NCBI GenBank assembly: GCA_015233015.1
Contig: JADFYO010000036.1
Coordinates: 1-33,983, forward strand
Origin: Nitrospirota bacterium
GTDB lineage: Bacteria; Nitrospirota; Thermodesulfovibrionia; Thermodesulfovibrionales; Magnetobacteriaceae
Direction of reading: 5' to 3'
DNA: 33,983 nucleotides
Under the pieces are notes generated by a model. The model was not told the DNA's origin. It saw only the letters and a list, made by a program, of their open reading frames with translations, and searched no databases. This document shows, piece by piece, positions 25,272-31,884 of the stretch (position 1 is the first letter of the stretch; each line of letters begins with the position of its first letter). Made by a program: the position numbers and the translations under genes.

Positions 25272-26225
25272 ATGGACAACATCGTGGATGAAGTCGAACA
25301 GAGGGCTAATATAGCCTTATCAAACCAACTGGAGATGCTGACGTTTTACCTGAGCGATGACCAGCTGTATGGGATTAACGTTTTTAAAATAATTGAAGTC
25401 CTGGAATGTCCGTCCAAAGTCACCAAAATGCCTAACTCCCACTTCGCAGTAAAAGGTACGATTAACTTCAGAGGCAAGTCTATTGCCGTGATCGATTTGT
25501 CTGAAGCGCTTGAGATGGCACCCGTTGACTACAAAAACACTATAAGCTACGTTATTGTGTGCGAATACAACGACCTTGTCAATGGTTTTTTAATTAATTC
25601 CCCCAATACACTCATTAACCGCAGCTGGGAGGATGTGAAAAGCCCGTCTGCCGTCATAAGCAGAACCGCCTGCCTGACCGCCCTCGCTTATACGGACGAC
25701 GGCAAGACGATTCAACTCCTTGACATAGAAAAAATACTCTCCGAGGTCATAGGGCTTGATAAAGACCTCTCTGACAATTTTAAGGATGCAATCGAAACCG
25801 AGGCAAAAGAGATCAATTTTAAGGACTACCACCTGCTCATCGTTGACGATTCAAAGTCGGCGAGAGTAATGCTGCAATCTGTCGTTGACCAGCTGGGCGT
25901 CACATATACCCTGTTTGACAGCGCGATAACCGCGTTTCAATTGCTGGAGGATTTTTCAAATGGCGACGTGCCGATTACAGAAAGATTTGCTATGATAATA
26001 TCTGACATCGAGATGCCGGGCATGGACGGATTTACCTTCACGAGAAAGATAAAGGGAAATCCCAAACTTTCGGGGCTTTATATCATATTACATAGCTCGA
26101 TGAGCAACCAGTCCAATATTTTAAAGGCCAAACAGGTCGGCGCCAACGATTTCCTCCCCAAATTCCGGCCCGACGAGATAGCCGGTAAAATCCTCGACAG
26201 GATACGCTCGATAGCGTCAAAATAA
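25272..26225 (+). CDS. cheV: CheV-type chemotaxis coupling protein (CheW-receiver)
   Basis: This 317-residue protein joins an N-terminal CheW domain (about 20-165, beginning LTFYLSDDQLYGINVFKI) to a C-terminal receiver domain (about 187-317). The receiver has the acidic pair Asp192/Asp193, phosphoacceptor Asp245 in SDIEMPG, and Lys297. CheV couples receptors to CheA and is tuned by phosphorylation. GGAGG lies six bases before ATG 25272, and a flagellar-sigma-like promoter precedes it. No other che or flagellar gene is in the window, so it is an orphan here. Confidence 0.93.
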   Translation: MDNIVDEVEQRANIALSNQLEMLTFYLSDDQLYGINVFKIIEVLECPSKVTKMPNSHFAVKGTINFRGKSIAVIDLSEALEMAPVDYKNTISYVIVCEYNDLVNGFLINSPNTLINRSWEDVKSPSAVISRTACLTALAYTDDGKTIQLLDIEKILSEVIGLDKDLSDNFKDAIETEAKEINFKDYHLLIVDDSKSARVMLQSVVDQLGVTYTLFDSAITAFQLLEDFSNGDVPITERFAMIISDIEMPGMDGFTFTRKIKGNPKLSGLYIILHSSMSNQSNILKAKQVGANDFLPKFRPDEIAGKILDRIRSIASK

Positions 26226-26226
26226 T

Positions 26227-26255
26227 TTGACATCGCTATTTCATTATGATACAAT
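26227..26255 (+). promoter_or_regulatory. Near-consensus sigma-70 promoter of the 63-residue gene
   Basis: TTGACA (26227-26232), exactly 17 bases, TACAAT (26250-26255). This is the best sigma-70 match in the window. It begins two bases after the cheV stop codon, so the downstream small gene is transcribed on its own and probably strongly. Confidence 0.75.
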
Positions 26256-26270
26256 ATCCCCCTAAGGTTA

Positions 26271-26289
26271 TGTTACAGTTTATGTAACA
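26271..26289 (+). promoter_or_regulatory. Perfect palindrome in the leader of the 63-residue gene
   Basis: TGTTACA-GTTTA-TGTAACA has seven-base perfect arms and lies about 10 bases after the predicted transcript start. It could be an operator placed to block transcription or an RNA hairpin about 40 bases before the start codon. Confidence 0.45.
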
Positions 26290-26329
26290 GTATTTTAATA
26301 CCAAACCGGCAGACATAAGGGGGTTTTTT

Positions 26330-26521
26330 ATGGCAGACGGCAGCTATTCAATAGCAGTAGGAGCTGTGGCAAAGGCGTTGGATATCGGACGTTTCACAGG
26401 GGCAATGGCCATGAAGCTCATTAACTCAGTCCCTACAAACGACGAACTTCGCGCGCTGGCAACTCCGGCATATAGCCCAAACCCTGAGGGCACAGGCACA
26501 AAAGTAAATATATACGCCTGA
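26330..26521 (+). CDS. Unrecognised 63-residue protein
   Basis: I do not recognise this protein. The N-terminal half is alanine-rich with a probable amphipathic helix (about 8-33); the C-terminal half is polar with proline and glycine. No signal peptide, membrane helix or metal motif is visible. Support for it being real is external: a near-consensus sigma-70 promoter, a palindrome in the leader, a GGGGG ribosome site six bases before ATG, and a strong hairpin after the stop. It follows cheV and converges on the GGDEF/EAL gene, so a motility or signalling role is possible but unproven. Confidence 0.65.
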   Translation: MADGSYSIAVGAVAKALDIGRFTGAMAMKLINSVPTNDELRALATPAYSPNPEGTGTKVNIYA

Positions 26522-26531
26522 GGCCAGGCTG

Positions 26532-26556
26532 CAGACTTATAATATTAATAAGTCTG
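26532..26556. terminator. Hairpin between convergent genes
   Basis: CAGACTTAT (26532-26540) and ATAAGTCTG (26548-26556) form perfect nine-base arms around AATATTA, just after the 63-residue gene. It probably works as a terminator or end-stabiliser in both directions. Confidence 0.5.
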
Positions 26557-26559
26557 TCG

Positions 26560-26577
26560 TTCCTGCGTAAGCAGGAA
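26560..26577. repeat. REP-like palindrome (TTCCTGC-GTAA-GCAGGAA)
   Basis: Perfect seven-base arms with a four-base loop sit inside GTCGTTCCTGCGTAAGCAGG. The form 'gtCaTTCC-GC-aa-GC-GGAATcc' is a dispersed intergenic repeat in many bacteria. Only one copy was seen here. It adjoins the previous hairpin and may help terminate both convergent genes. Confidence 0.6.
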
Positions 26578-26608
26578 TCCAGCTTGATTCTTTGAACGCA
26601 TTTTGGTG

Positions 26609-29377
26609 TTAGTCTAACAGCTTAAAGACGTGTTCTTCTTCGAGGAGTGTATCGAATTCTTCCGCCGGAATTGCCTTGTTGAATATATAGCCCTGCACCT
26701 CGTCGCAATCGAAAATCCTGAGAAGCTCAAGCTGTGCTATTGTCTCCACACCCTCGGCTATTACCTTGACGTTCAGGCTGTGTGCCATCGAGATTATTGT
26801 TGACGTGATTACGGCGTCGGATGGGTCGGTCGTGCAGTTTCTTATAAAATTTTGGTCTATTTTCAATATATCGATTGGGAAACGTTTTAAATATATCAAC
26901 GACGAATATCCCGTTCCGAAGTCGTCTATGGAGATATTTACGCCAAGATTACGTAGTTCTTTCATAGTTTGAATGCTTAGTTCGACGTTTTGCATCAAAC
27001 CGCTTTCGGTTATTTCAATATCCAGGTACTTGGGGTCCAGGCCTGTCTCATCGAGTATTGCGGTTATCTTTTTTGCAAGCATGTCGTCTTTGAACTGATG
27101 CGCGGAGAGATTTACGCTGACACGCTGCGGTGGGAAGCCGTTTTCCTGCCATAATTTATTCTGACGACATGCCTCTCGCAGCACCCACTCCCCGATTGAG
27201 CATATCAGATTTATCTCCTCGGCCAATGGGATGAATCTGGCGGGTGATACAAGACCCATTTGGGGGTGCTGCCATCGAATAAGGGCTTCGCATCCTATGA
27301 GCTTGCCATTTTTGATATTTATCTGCGGCTGGTAGTGCAGCGTGAACTCATTAAGTTTAAGCGCTGTACCCAGCGCCTTCTCAAGGTTAATTTTCTCTAA
27401 CATAGCCACATCCATGGTCGCGTCGTAGAATTTAAACCAGTTTTTCCCGTGCTCTTTTACATAATACATCGCCATGTCGGCGTTTTTTGTGAGCAGCGCC
27501 AGATCATCCCCGTTATCGGGAAATATGCTGATGCCAATACTCACCCCTATGCTGCATTGCTGGTCATTGAGAACAAAAGGCTCGTTCATAGCTATTACTA
27601 TTTTTTCCGCGATACTGGCGGCGTCGGCAGATTTATTGATTTTAGTGAGAAGGATCTGGAATTCGTCCCCTCCCATGCGGGCAACCGTGTCGGACTCTCT
27701 GACAGAAGCTCTGAGCCGGACGGCCACTTCTTTTAAGAGAAGGTCTCCCATATGATGCCCAAGCGTATCGTTTACTAACTTGAATTTATCGAGGTCTAAA
27801 AACATGACGGCAAAGTTGAAAGAAGCCCTTCTGGCCTGAAGCAGTGTCTGCTTTAAGCGGTCCTCATAGAGAGAACGGTTTGGAAGACCGGTGAGCATAT
27901 CAAAGTGGGCTAGTTGTTTGAGGCGTTCTTCGGCGTGTTTGCGCTCGGTGTCGTCGATTTTTACGGCTATGAAATGTGTGATTTTCCCCATAGTGTCCTT
28001 TATCGGAGCTATGGAGAGGAATTCCCAGAAGAGTGTGCCATCCTTCTTTTTATTACACATGTCGGCGCGAAACTCCCCCCCTGCCGTTATCGTATTCCAC
28101 AGGCGTTTGTAAAACTCCGGGGGGTGTTTGCCGGATTTCAATATACCTGGCGTTTTCCCTTTGACCTCGGAAAGCGTATAGCCGGTACTCTCTGTGAATT
28201 TCTGATTTACGAATTCGATATGCCCGTTTGTGTCGGTAATGACAATGGAGCTGAGACTTTGTTCGACGGCAATGGACAGTTTTCTCAAGTCGTCTTCGTA
28301 GCGTTTTCTTATAGTAATGTCGGTTGCCACACAGACGATGTCACCGTTTTCCACTCCTCTCATCTTAGTGAAGCTGCACTGAACCGCCACCTTCCCGCCC
28401 GTTTTGGTTTTTAACCATACCTCTACTCTTCCTGTTTTGTCCGAAGACCCAATGGCGCGTATATCTTTGAGTTTTTCCCCGATAACACTGCCTTCCTCAA
28501 ACAGATTAGCCGCTGTTGTGCCGATAAGCTCATCCGCGTCAAACATGAGGATGTCGCTTACGGCATGGTTAATCGCTTTTATCATTCCGTTAACATCTAT
28601 TACAAGGAGCATATCGCCCATGGCGTTGATTACGCCGTTGAGATAATCCTTGGAGACCGCCGTTTTTAGCAGATTACCGGCCATATCGTTGAACGCAGCT
28701 GCGAGGTCTCTGATCTCGTCGTCTGACTCTGGAACGGTGATTTCCTGGGAGAAATCTCCCTTTCCAACTTTGCTGACAGACAGGGCAAGCGTCGCTACCG
28801 GACTCATAATTTCATGAATCTTCTTTCCGCCAATTATGAATATCAGGACGCCGGCTGCCGTCATAAAGATAAGGATAATTCTCAGATATTTGTTTTTCTT
28901 CCCGGAGATGGTCGCAAACTCGTTCGTTATTATGTTGCTTATGTCAAGCAGTGCGGCACTTTTTTCATGAAGTATTTGTTTCAGGCCAGAGGTTTGTGTA
29001 TCTATATCATAGGCACTTCTCTTAAAAGACTCAAGCAGGATGATATTTTCTCTGAACACGACATCCATATGGCTTGGGGCAGGGGGATATGTAGTACCCG
29101 ATATAACTCCGCCCTTGTAGAGTGTGTAAAGGTTCTGTTCGTACTCTTTGACGGCCTTAACGAGACTCTCCTTGTCGGAGAAGTCTTCGTATGCGGCTGA
29201 TATTGCGTATTTCTCGGCTATCTGCGAGAGCACGCGCTGTTTGCCGGCAAGGTTTATAACCTTGGAATCATCCTTCTGCAAGTGCTGGTAGTAATATATG
29301 GCGGTAAGCTCAAATATCCCTGTCATCGTTACCATAAACAACAGAATATTTACCTTTCTGCTTAAAGACACCCTCAT
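26609..29377 (-). CDS. Membrane PAS-GGDEF-EAL cyclic-di-GMP signalling protein
   Basis: This 922-residue protein has a membrane helix (about 10-29), a periplasmic PilJ/NarX-type sensor region with NLAGKQRVLSQ (about 30-165), a second helix (about 167-187), HAMP (about 188-240), two PAS domains (about 245-365 and 365-485), GGDEF and EAL. GGDEF is intact (569-573) with an RxxD inhibitory site (560-563). The EAL domain has EAL (697-699), DIEITES, DDFGTGYSS and VIAEGVET, so it should be catalytic. It can therefore both make and degrade cyclic-di-GMP in principle. A TATAAT lies only six bases from the ATG, so translation may be leaderless or start elsewhere nearby. It converges on the 63-residue gene. 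Confidence 0.93.
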   Translation of the reverse strand: MRVSLSRKVNILLFMVTMTGIFELTAIYYYQHLQKDDSKVINLAGKQRVLSQIAEKYAISAAYEDFSDKESLVKAVKEYEQNLYTLYKGGVISGTTYPPAPSHMDVVFRENIILLESFKRSAYDIDTQTSGLKQILHEKSAALLDISNIITNEFATISGKKNKYLRIILIFMTAAGVLIFIIGGKKIHEIMSPVATLALSVSKVGKGDFSQEITVPESDDEIRDLAAAFNDMAGNLLKTAVSKDYLNGVINAMGDMLLVIDVNGMIKAINHAVSDILMFDADELIGTTAANLFEEGSVIGEKLKDIRAIGSSDKTGRVEVWLKTKTGGKVAVQCSFTKMRGVENGDIVCVATDITIRKRYEDDLRKLSIAVEQSLSSIVITDTNGHIEFVNQKFTESTGYTLSEVKGKTPGILKSGKHPPEFYKRLWNTITAGGEFRADMCNKKKDGTLFWEFLSIAPIKDTMGKITHFIAVKIDDTERKHAEERLKQLAHFDMLTGLPNRSLYEDRLKQTLLQARRASFNFAVMFLDLDKFKLVNDTLGHHMGDLLLKEVAVRLRASVRESDTVARMGGDEFQILLTKINKSADAASIAEKIVIAMNEPFVLNDQQCSIGVSIGISIFPDNGDDLALLTKNADMAMYYVKEHGKNWFKFYDATMDVAMLEKINLEKALGTALKLNEFTLHYQPQINIKNGKLIGCEALIRWQHPQMGLVSPARFIPLAEEINLICSIGEWVLREACRQNKLWQENGFPPQRVSVNLSAHQFKDDMLAKKITAILDETGLDPKYLDIEITESGLMQNVELSIQTMKELRNLGVNISIDDFGTGYSSLIYLKRFPIDILKIDQNFIRNCTTDPSDAVITSTIISMAHSLNVKVIAEGVETIAQLELLRIFDCDEVQGYIFNKAIPAEEFDTLLEEEHVFKLLD

Positions 29378-29382
29378 GCGGT

Positions 29383-29388
29383 ATTATA
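29383..29388 (-). promoter_or_regulatory. TATAAT -10 box next to the GGDEF/EAL start codon
   Basis: The minus strand has a perfect TATAAT ending six bases before ATG 29377, with only a poor -35 at 17 bases. If used, transcription would start at or near the start codon and the message would be leaderless. No ribosome site is visible before the ATG. Confidence 0.35.
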
Positions 29389-29440
29389 ACACGTACAGGC
29401 GAATATTTTCATTACCGGACCAGGATGTGTATATATCTTT

Positions 29441-29480
29441 AATCATACTAAGATGCAATCATACTAAGATGCAATCATAT
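29441..29480. repeat. 16-bp tandem repeat, about 2.5 copies
   Basis: AATCATACTAAGATGC is repeated exactly at 29441-29456 and 29457-29472, then partially. It lies next to the palindromic element copy B, whose edge also contains AATCAT. Confidence 0.85.
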
Positions 29481-29503
29481 GAGTATCAATCATCCCGTTA
29501 ACA

Positions 29504-29589
29504 GAATCATCCTGAGCCTGTCGAAGGATTACCGATTTATGGAGCAATGCGAAATGAGGGCGCATCCTTCGACAGGCTCAGGATGATTC
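29504..29589 (-). repeat. Short palindrome-ended repeat element, copy B (inverted relative to copy A)
   Basis: The 26-bp ends (29504-29529 and 29564-29589) are identical to those of the element at 11765-11851. The 34-base centre matches the reverse complement of copy A's centre at about 23 of 35 positions, including ATTTCGCA and AAATC. The two copies are thus the same element in opposite orientation. It occupies the gap between the GGDEF/EAL and ubiB-like genes. Confidence 0.85.
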
Positions 29590-29641
29590 AAAATTGTTTA
29601 CCTCATTCAAAATTGCTTACTTCATTCAAAATTGCTTACTT
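29585..29641. repeat. 19-bp tandem repeat, three copies
   Basis: CATTCAAAATTGCTTACTT occurs at 29604-29622 and 29623-29641, with a variant first unit at 29585-29603 that includes the last bases of the palindromic element. There are no spacers, so this is not a CRISPR. Confidence 0.9.
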
Positions 29642-29664
29642 CTATGAGTGCAGTTGGCATTTAG

Positions 29665-31365
29665 TCAGAGTTTTCCTGAGCGCAGTATTGATATTATCAG
29701 CCATATCCCCAGGAAAAAGGCTATCGAGAAACCCAGAGTTCCTATTGCCGGCACGTCAAATACCTTAGCGCCCGTATTTGACAGTGTCAATATCGACGAA
29801 CTCATAATTATAGACGCTATCACTATGCTGAAAGACAACCGGTTAGAGGACTTTTCTAAATCCCTTGTCAGACGGTCTATGCCTGCTATATTAGATTTTA
29901 TCGTGAACTCGCCGGATATCATCCGCCTCAGCAGGACGCGGAGTTTCTTTGGCGTATCTATCAGAGAATCGGCAAGGCCGGACAGGTGTCTCTCAAACTT
30001 ATCGAAAACCCTCTTAGGTCCGTATTTTTTCATCAGCAGCGTTGACGTATATGGCGTTGCGGCGGTTATAAAGTTAAACTCGGGCGCAAGATCCCTGACC
30101 GTATTATCAACGATAAGCAGGCACTTATCTATGAGCAGCAGAGACGATGGGATTTTCAGCTTATGTTTTATTGAAAGATGCGTTATCGTATTCAAATACT
30201 CGGCAAAATTAATCTCGGCAAGCGCGCTGTCATAAAGCGGCAGCAGGAGTTCCATCATATCGGACATAAATTCCTGCCTGAAACGGTCAACATCCATCTC
30301 GTCCGTTATCATTCCAAGCTCTATGAACTGGTCTATCAACGAATCGAAATCCTTATGCACAAGGGCAACAAGGAGCGCCGCGATGCTTTCCATCACTACC
30401 GGGGGCAACCACCCGGCCATTCCGAAATCCACGATTGCGATGCGCCCGTCGTAGAGGATGAACAGATTGCCGGGGTGCGGGTCGGCGTGGAAAAAACCAT
30501 CGTCAAGTATCATCTTAAAATATGCGTTTACAAGCGTTGCCGCTATCTCAGTCCTGTCAAGACCAGCCCTGTCTATCGCTTCCGTATCGCTTATCCTAAT
30601 CCCCTCTATCCTTTCCATTACCAGCACCCGTTCGGATGTAAATTCAGGGTATAGGACGGGGATTTTTATAGTCTTCTCTGCCTTGAAGTTCTTTGAGAAG
30701 CGCTCGATATTTTTGGCCTCTTCAAAGAAGTTCAGCTCTTTTTTTATCGTCCTCGTGAACTCGGCGATGATACCAAGCGGGTTAAAGACCTCCGTGTCCG
30801 GCATGTACCTGAGCATCAGGCCGGCCAACATTTTCATAATACTTATATCGGTTTCAATTATCTCCTTTATTTTAGGGCGCTGTACTTTCACTACCACTTT
30901 GGAGCCGTCTTTTAGTGTTGCATAATGTACCTGTGATATTGACGCAGCGGCTACAGGGGTTTCTTCTATCTCCCCGAATATGTCGGCTATTGGCCTGCCG
31001 AGTTCTGCTTCGATTATTTCTTTGGCGCTATCAAAAGGAAACGGCGGCACCTCGTCCTGCAGCTTCTCAAACTCCATGGCATACTTTTCGGTTATCAAAT
31101 CTGGACGGGATGACAGTATCTGAGCGAGCTTTATAAACGACGGGCCGAGTTCTTCGAATACCTGCCTGAGGCTCACTGCAACCGAGGTCTCTAAGATTAC
31201 ACTGCCGGTTATGAGCTTGATACGTTTTCTGAACGGGATCAATCCATGCAAATTCAACTGCTCGATAAACTGCCCGAACCCGTGCTTTACCAGGACATTG
31301 AGTATCTGCGTTATCCGGTTTATGTTCCGGTAAGTCCTTCTTATTTTAAGAAGTTCGCTAAACAT
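29665..31365 (-). CDS. ABC1/AarF/UbiB-family atypical kinase
   Basis: This 566-residue protein has the UbiB fold. The KxGQ segment reads IKLAQILSSRPDL (Lys79-Gln82), with Ala in place of the usual Gly. An alanine-rich loop AAAS (139-142), Lys160 in VVVKVQRP, GFFHADPHPGN and the metal-binding DFG follow. Two hydrophobic helices near the C-terminus (about 515-535 and 545-563) anchor it to the membrane. Family members support quinone synthesis or lipid trafficking, with ATPase rather than protein kinase activity. The phasin-like gene is five bases upstream, so the two form an operon. No other quinone gene is nearby. Confidence 0.92.
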   Translation of the reverse strand: MFSELLKIRRTYRNINRITQILNVLVKHGFGQFIEQLNLHGLIPFRKRIKLITGSVILETSVAVSLRQVFEELGPSFIKLAQILSSRPDLITEKYAMEFEKLQDEVPPFPFDSAKEIIEAELGRPIADIFGEIEETPVAAASISQVHYATLKDGSKVVVKVQRPKIKEIIETDISIMKMLAGLMLRYMPDTEVFNPLGIIAEFTRTIKKELNFFEEAKNIERFSKNFKAEKTIKIPVLYPEFTSERVLVMERIEGIRISDTEAIDRAGLDRTEIAATLVNAYFKMILDDGFFHADPHPGNLFILYDGRIAIVDFGMAGWLPPVVMESIAALLVALVHKDFDSLIDQFIELGMITDEMDVDRFRQEFMSDMMELLLPLYDSALAEINFAEYLNTITHLSIKHKLKIPSSLLLIDKCLLIVDNTVRDLAPEFNFITAATPYTSTLLMKKYGPKRVFDKFERHLSGLADSLIDTPKKLRVLLRRMISGEFTIKSNIAGIDRLTRDLEKSSNRLSFSIVIASIIMSSSILTLSNTGAKVFDVPAIGTLGFSIAFFLGIWLIISILRSGKL

Positions 31366-31370
31366 CCTTC

Positions 31371-31682
31371 TTATTTCTTGACGTCTGAGCAGCCACCTTC
31401 ATAAGCGGCAAGGCGCTGTGAGAGGGCTGCAATCTTATTGTTAAGTTTTTCTATGTCGTCCTTTGAGGCAAGGTTCATCTTGCCAAGGGCCATATCCATT
31501 ATTTCAGAGATATTTATACCTGAAGCCGCGCCGCTAATCTTCTCCGTCCAATCGTCTAACATTGATTTGCCCTGAGTTTCGCTTAACTGCCCTTTTTCAA
31601 CTAGCCCTTCGACAAACTCTCTGAGCATTTCCTGCGCCCCAAGGGCTGCCATTATCGTGTTCTTCACTAAATCAAGCAACAT
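31371..31682 (-). CDS. Phasin-like small coiled-coil protein
   Basis: This 103-residue protein is mainly helical: an N-terminal segment with LVEKGQLSETQGKSML, a middle amphipathic part, and a C-terminal coiled coil (about 76-95) ending in GGCSDVKK. It resembles the phasin-like proteins annotated near polyhydroxyalkanoate or AarF genes. No PHA synthase is in the window, so a granule role is unsupported. GGAGG lies four bases before ATG 31682. The close spacing with the UbiB-family gene suggests a joint membrane-lipid-related role, which is inference. Confidence 0.72.
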   Translation of the reverse strand: MLLDLVKNTIMAALGAQEMLREFVEGLVEKGQLSETQGKSMLDDWTEKISGAASGINISEIMDMALGKMNLASKDDIEKLNNKIAALSQRLAAYEGGCSDVKK

Positions 31683-31774
31683 TCCGCCTCCTTAACAATA
31701 CTGATGAATTCTAACATAAACAAACCGTTAAATACCAAAATACCTGAAAATCATCGGCTTTGTAACACATACTA

Positions 31775-31804
31775 TCGACAATCACACGTGGTTGATGGTA
31801 AAAT
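31775..31804 (+). promoter_or_regulatory. Candidate promoter of the secreted propeller gene
   Basis: TCGACA (31775-31780) and TAAAAT (31799-31804) are 18 bases apart. The predicted start near 31811 gives a leader of about 74 bases. GGGGG lies ten bases before the ATG. Confidence 0.45.
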
Positions 31805-31884
31805 ACCCCTGTGGAAACGATTGAAAATGAGACAAACTGAATAAAAATGGACACTGAATAATCACTTCAGGGGGTATTATATTT

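Noticed and set aside
29585-29641. CRISPR-like short repeats
   Set aside because: The 19-bp units are directly adjacent without spacers and no cas gene is present.
31802-31874. Hairpin hiding the ribosome site of the propeller gene (AATACCCCTG pairing with CAGGGGGTATT)
   Set aside because: The left arm overlaps the predicted -10 box and would lie mostly upstream of the transcript start, with a loop of over 50 bases.
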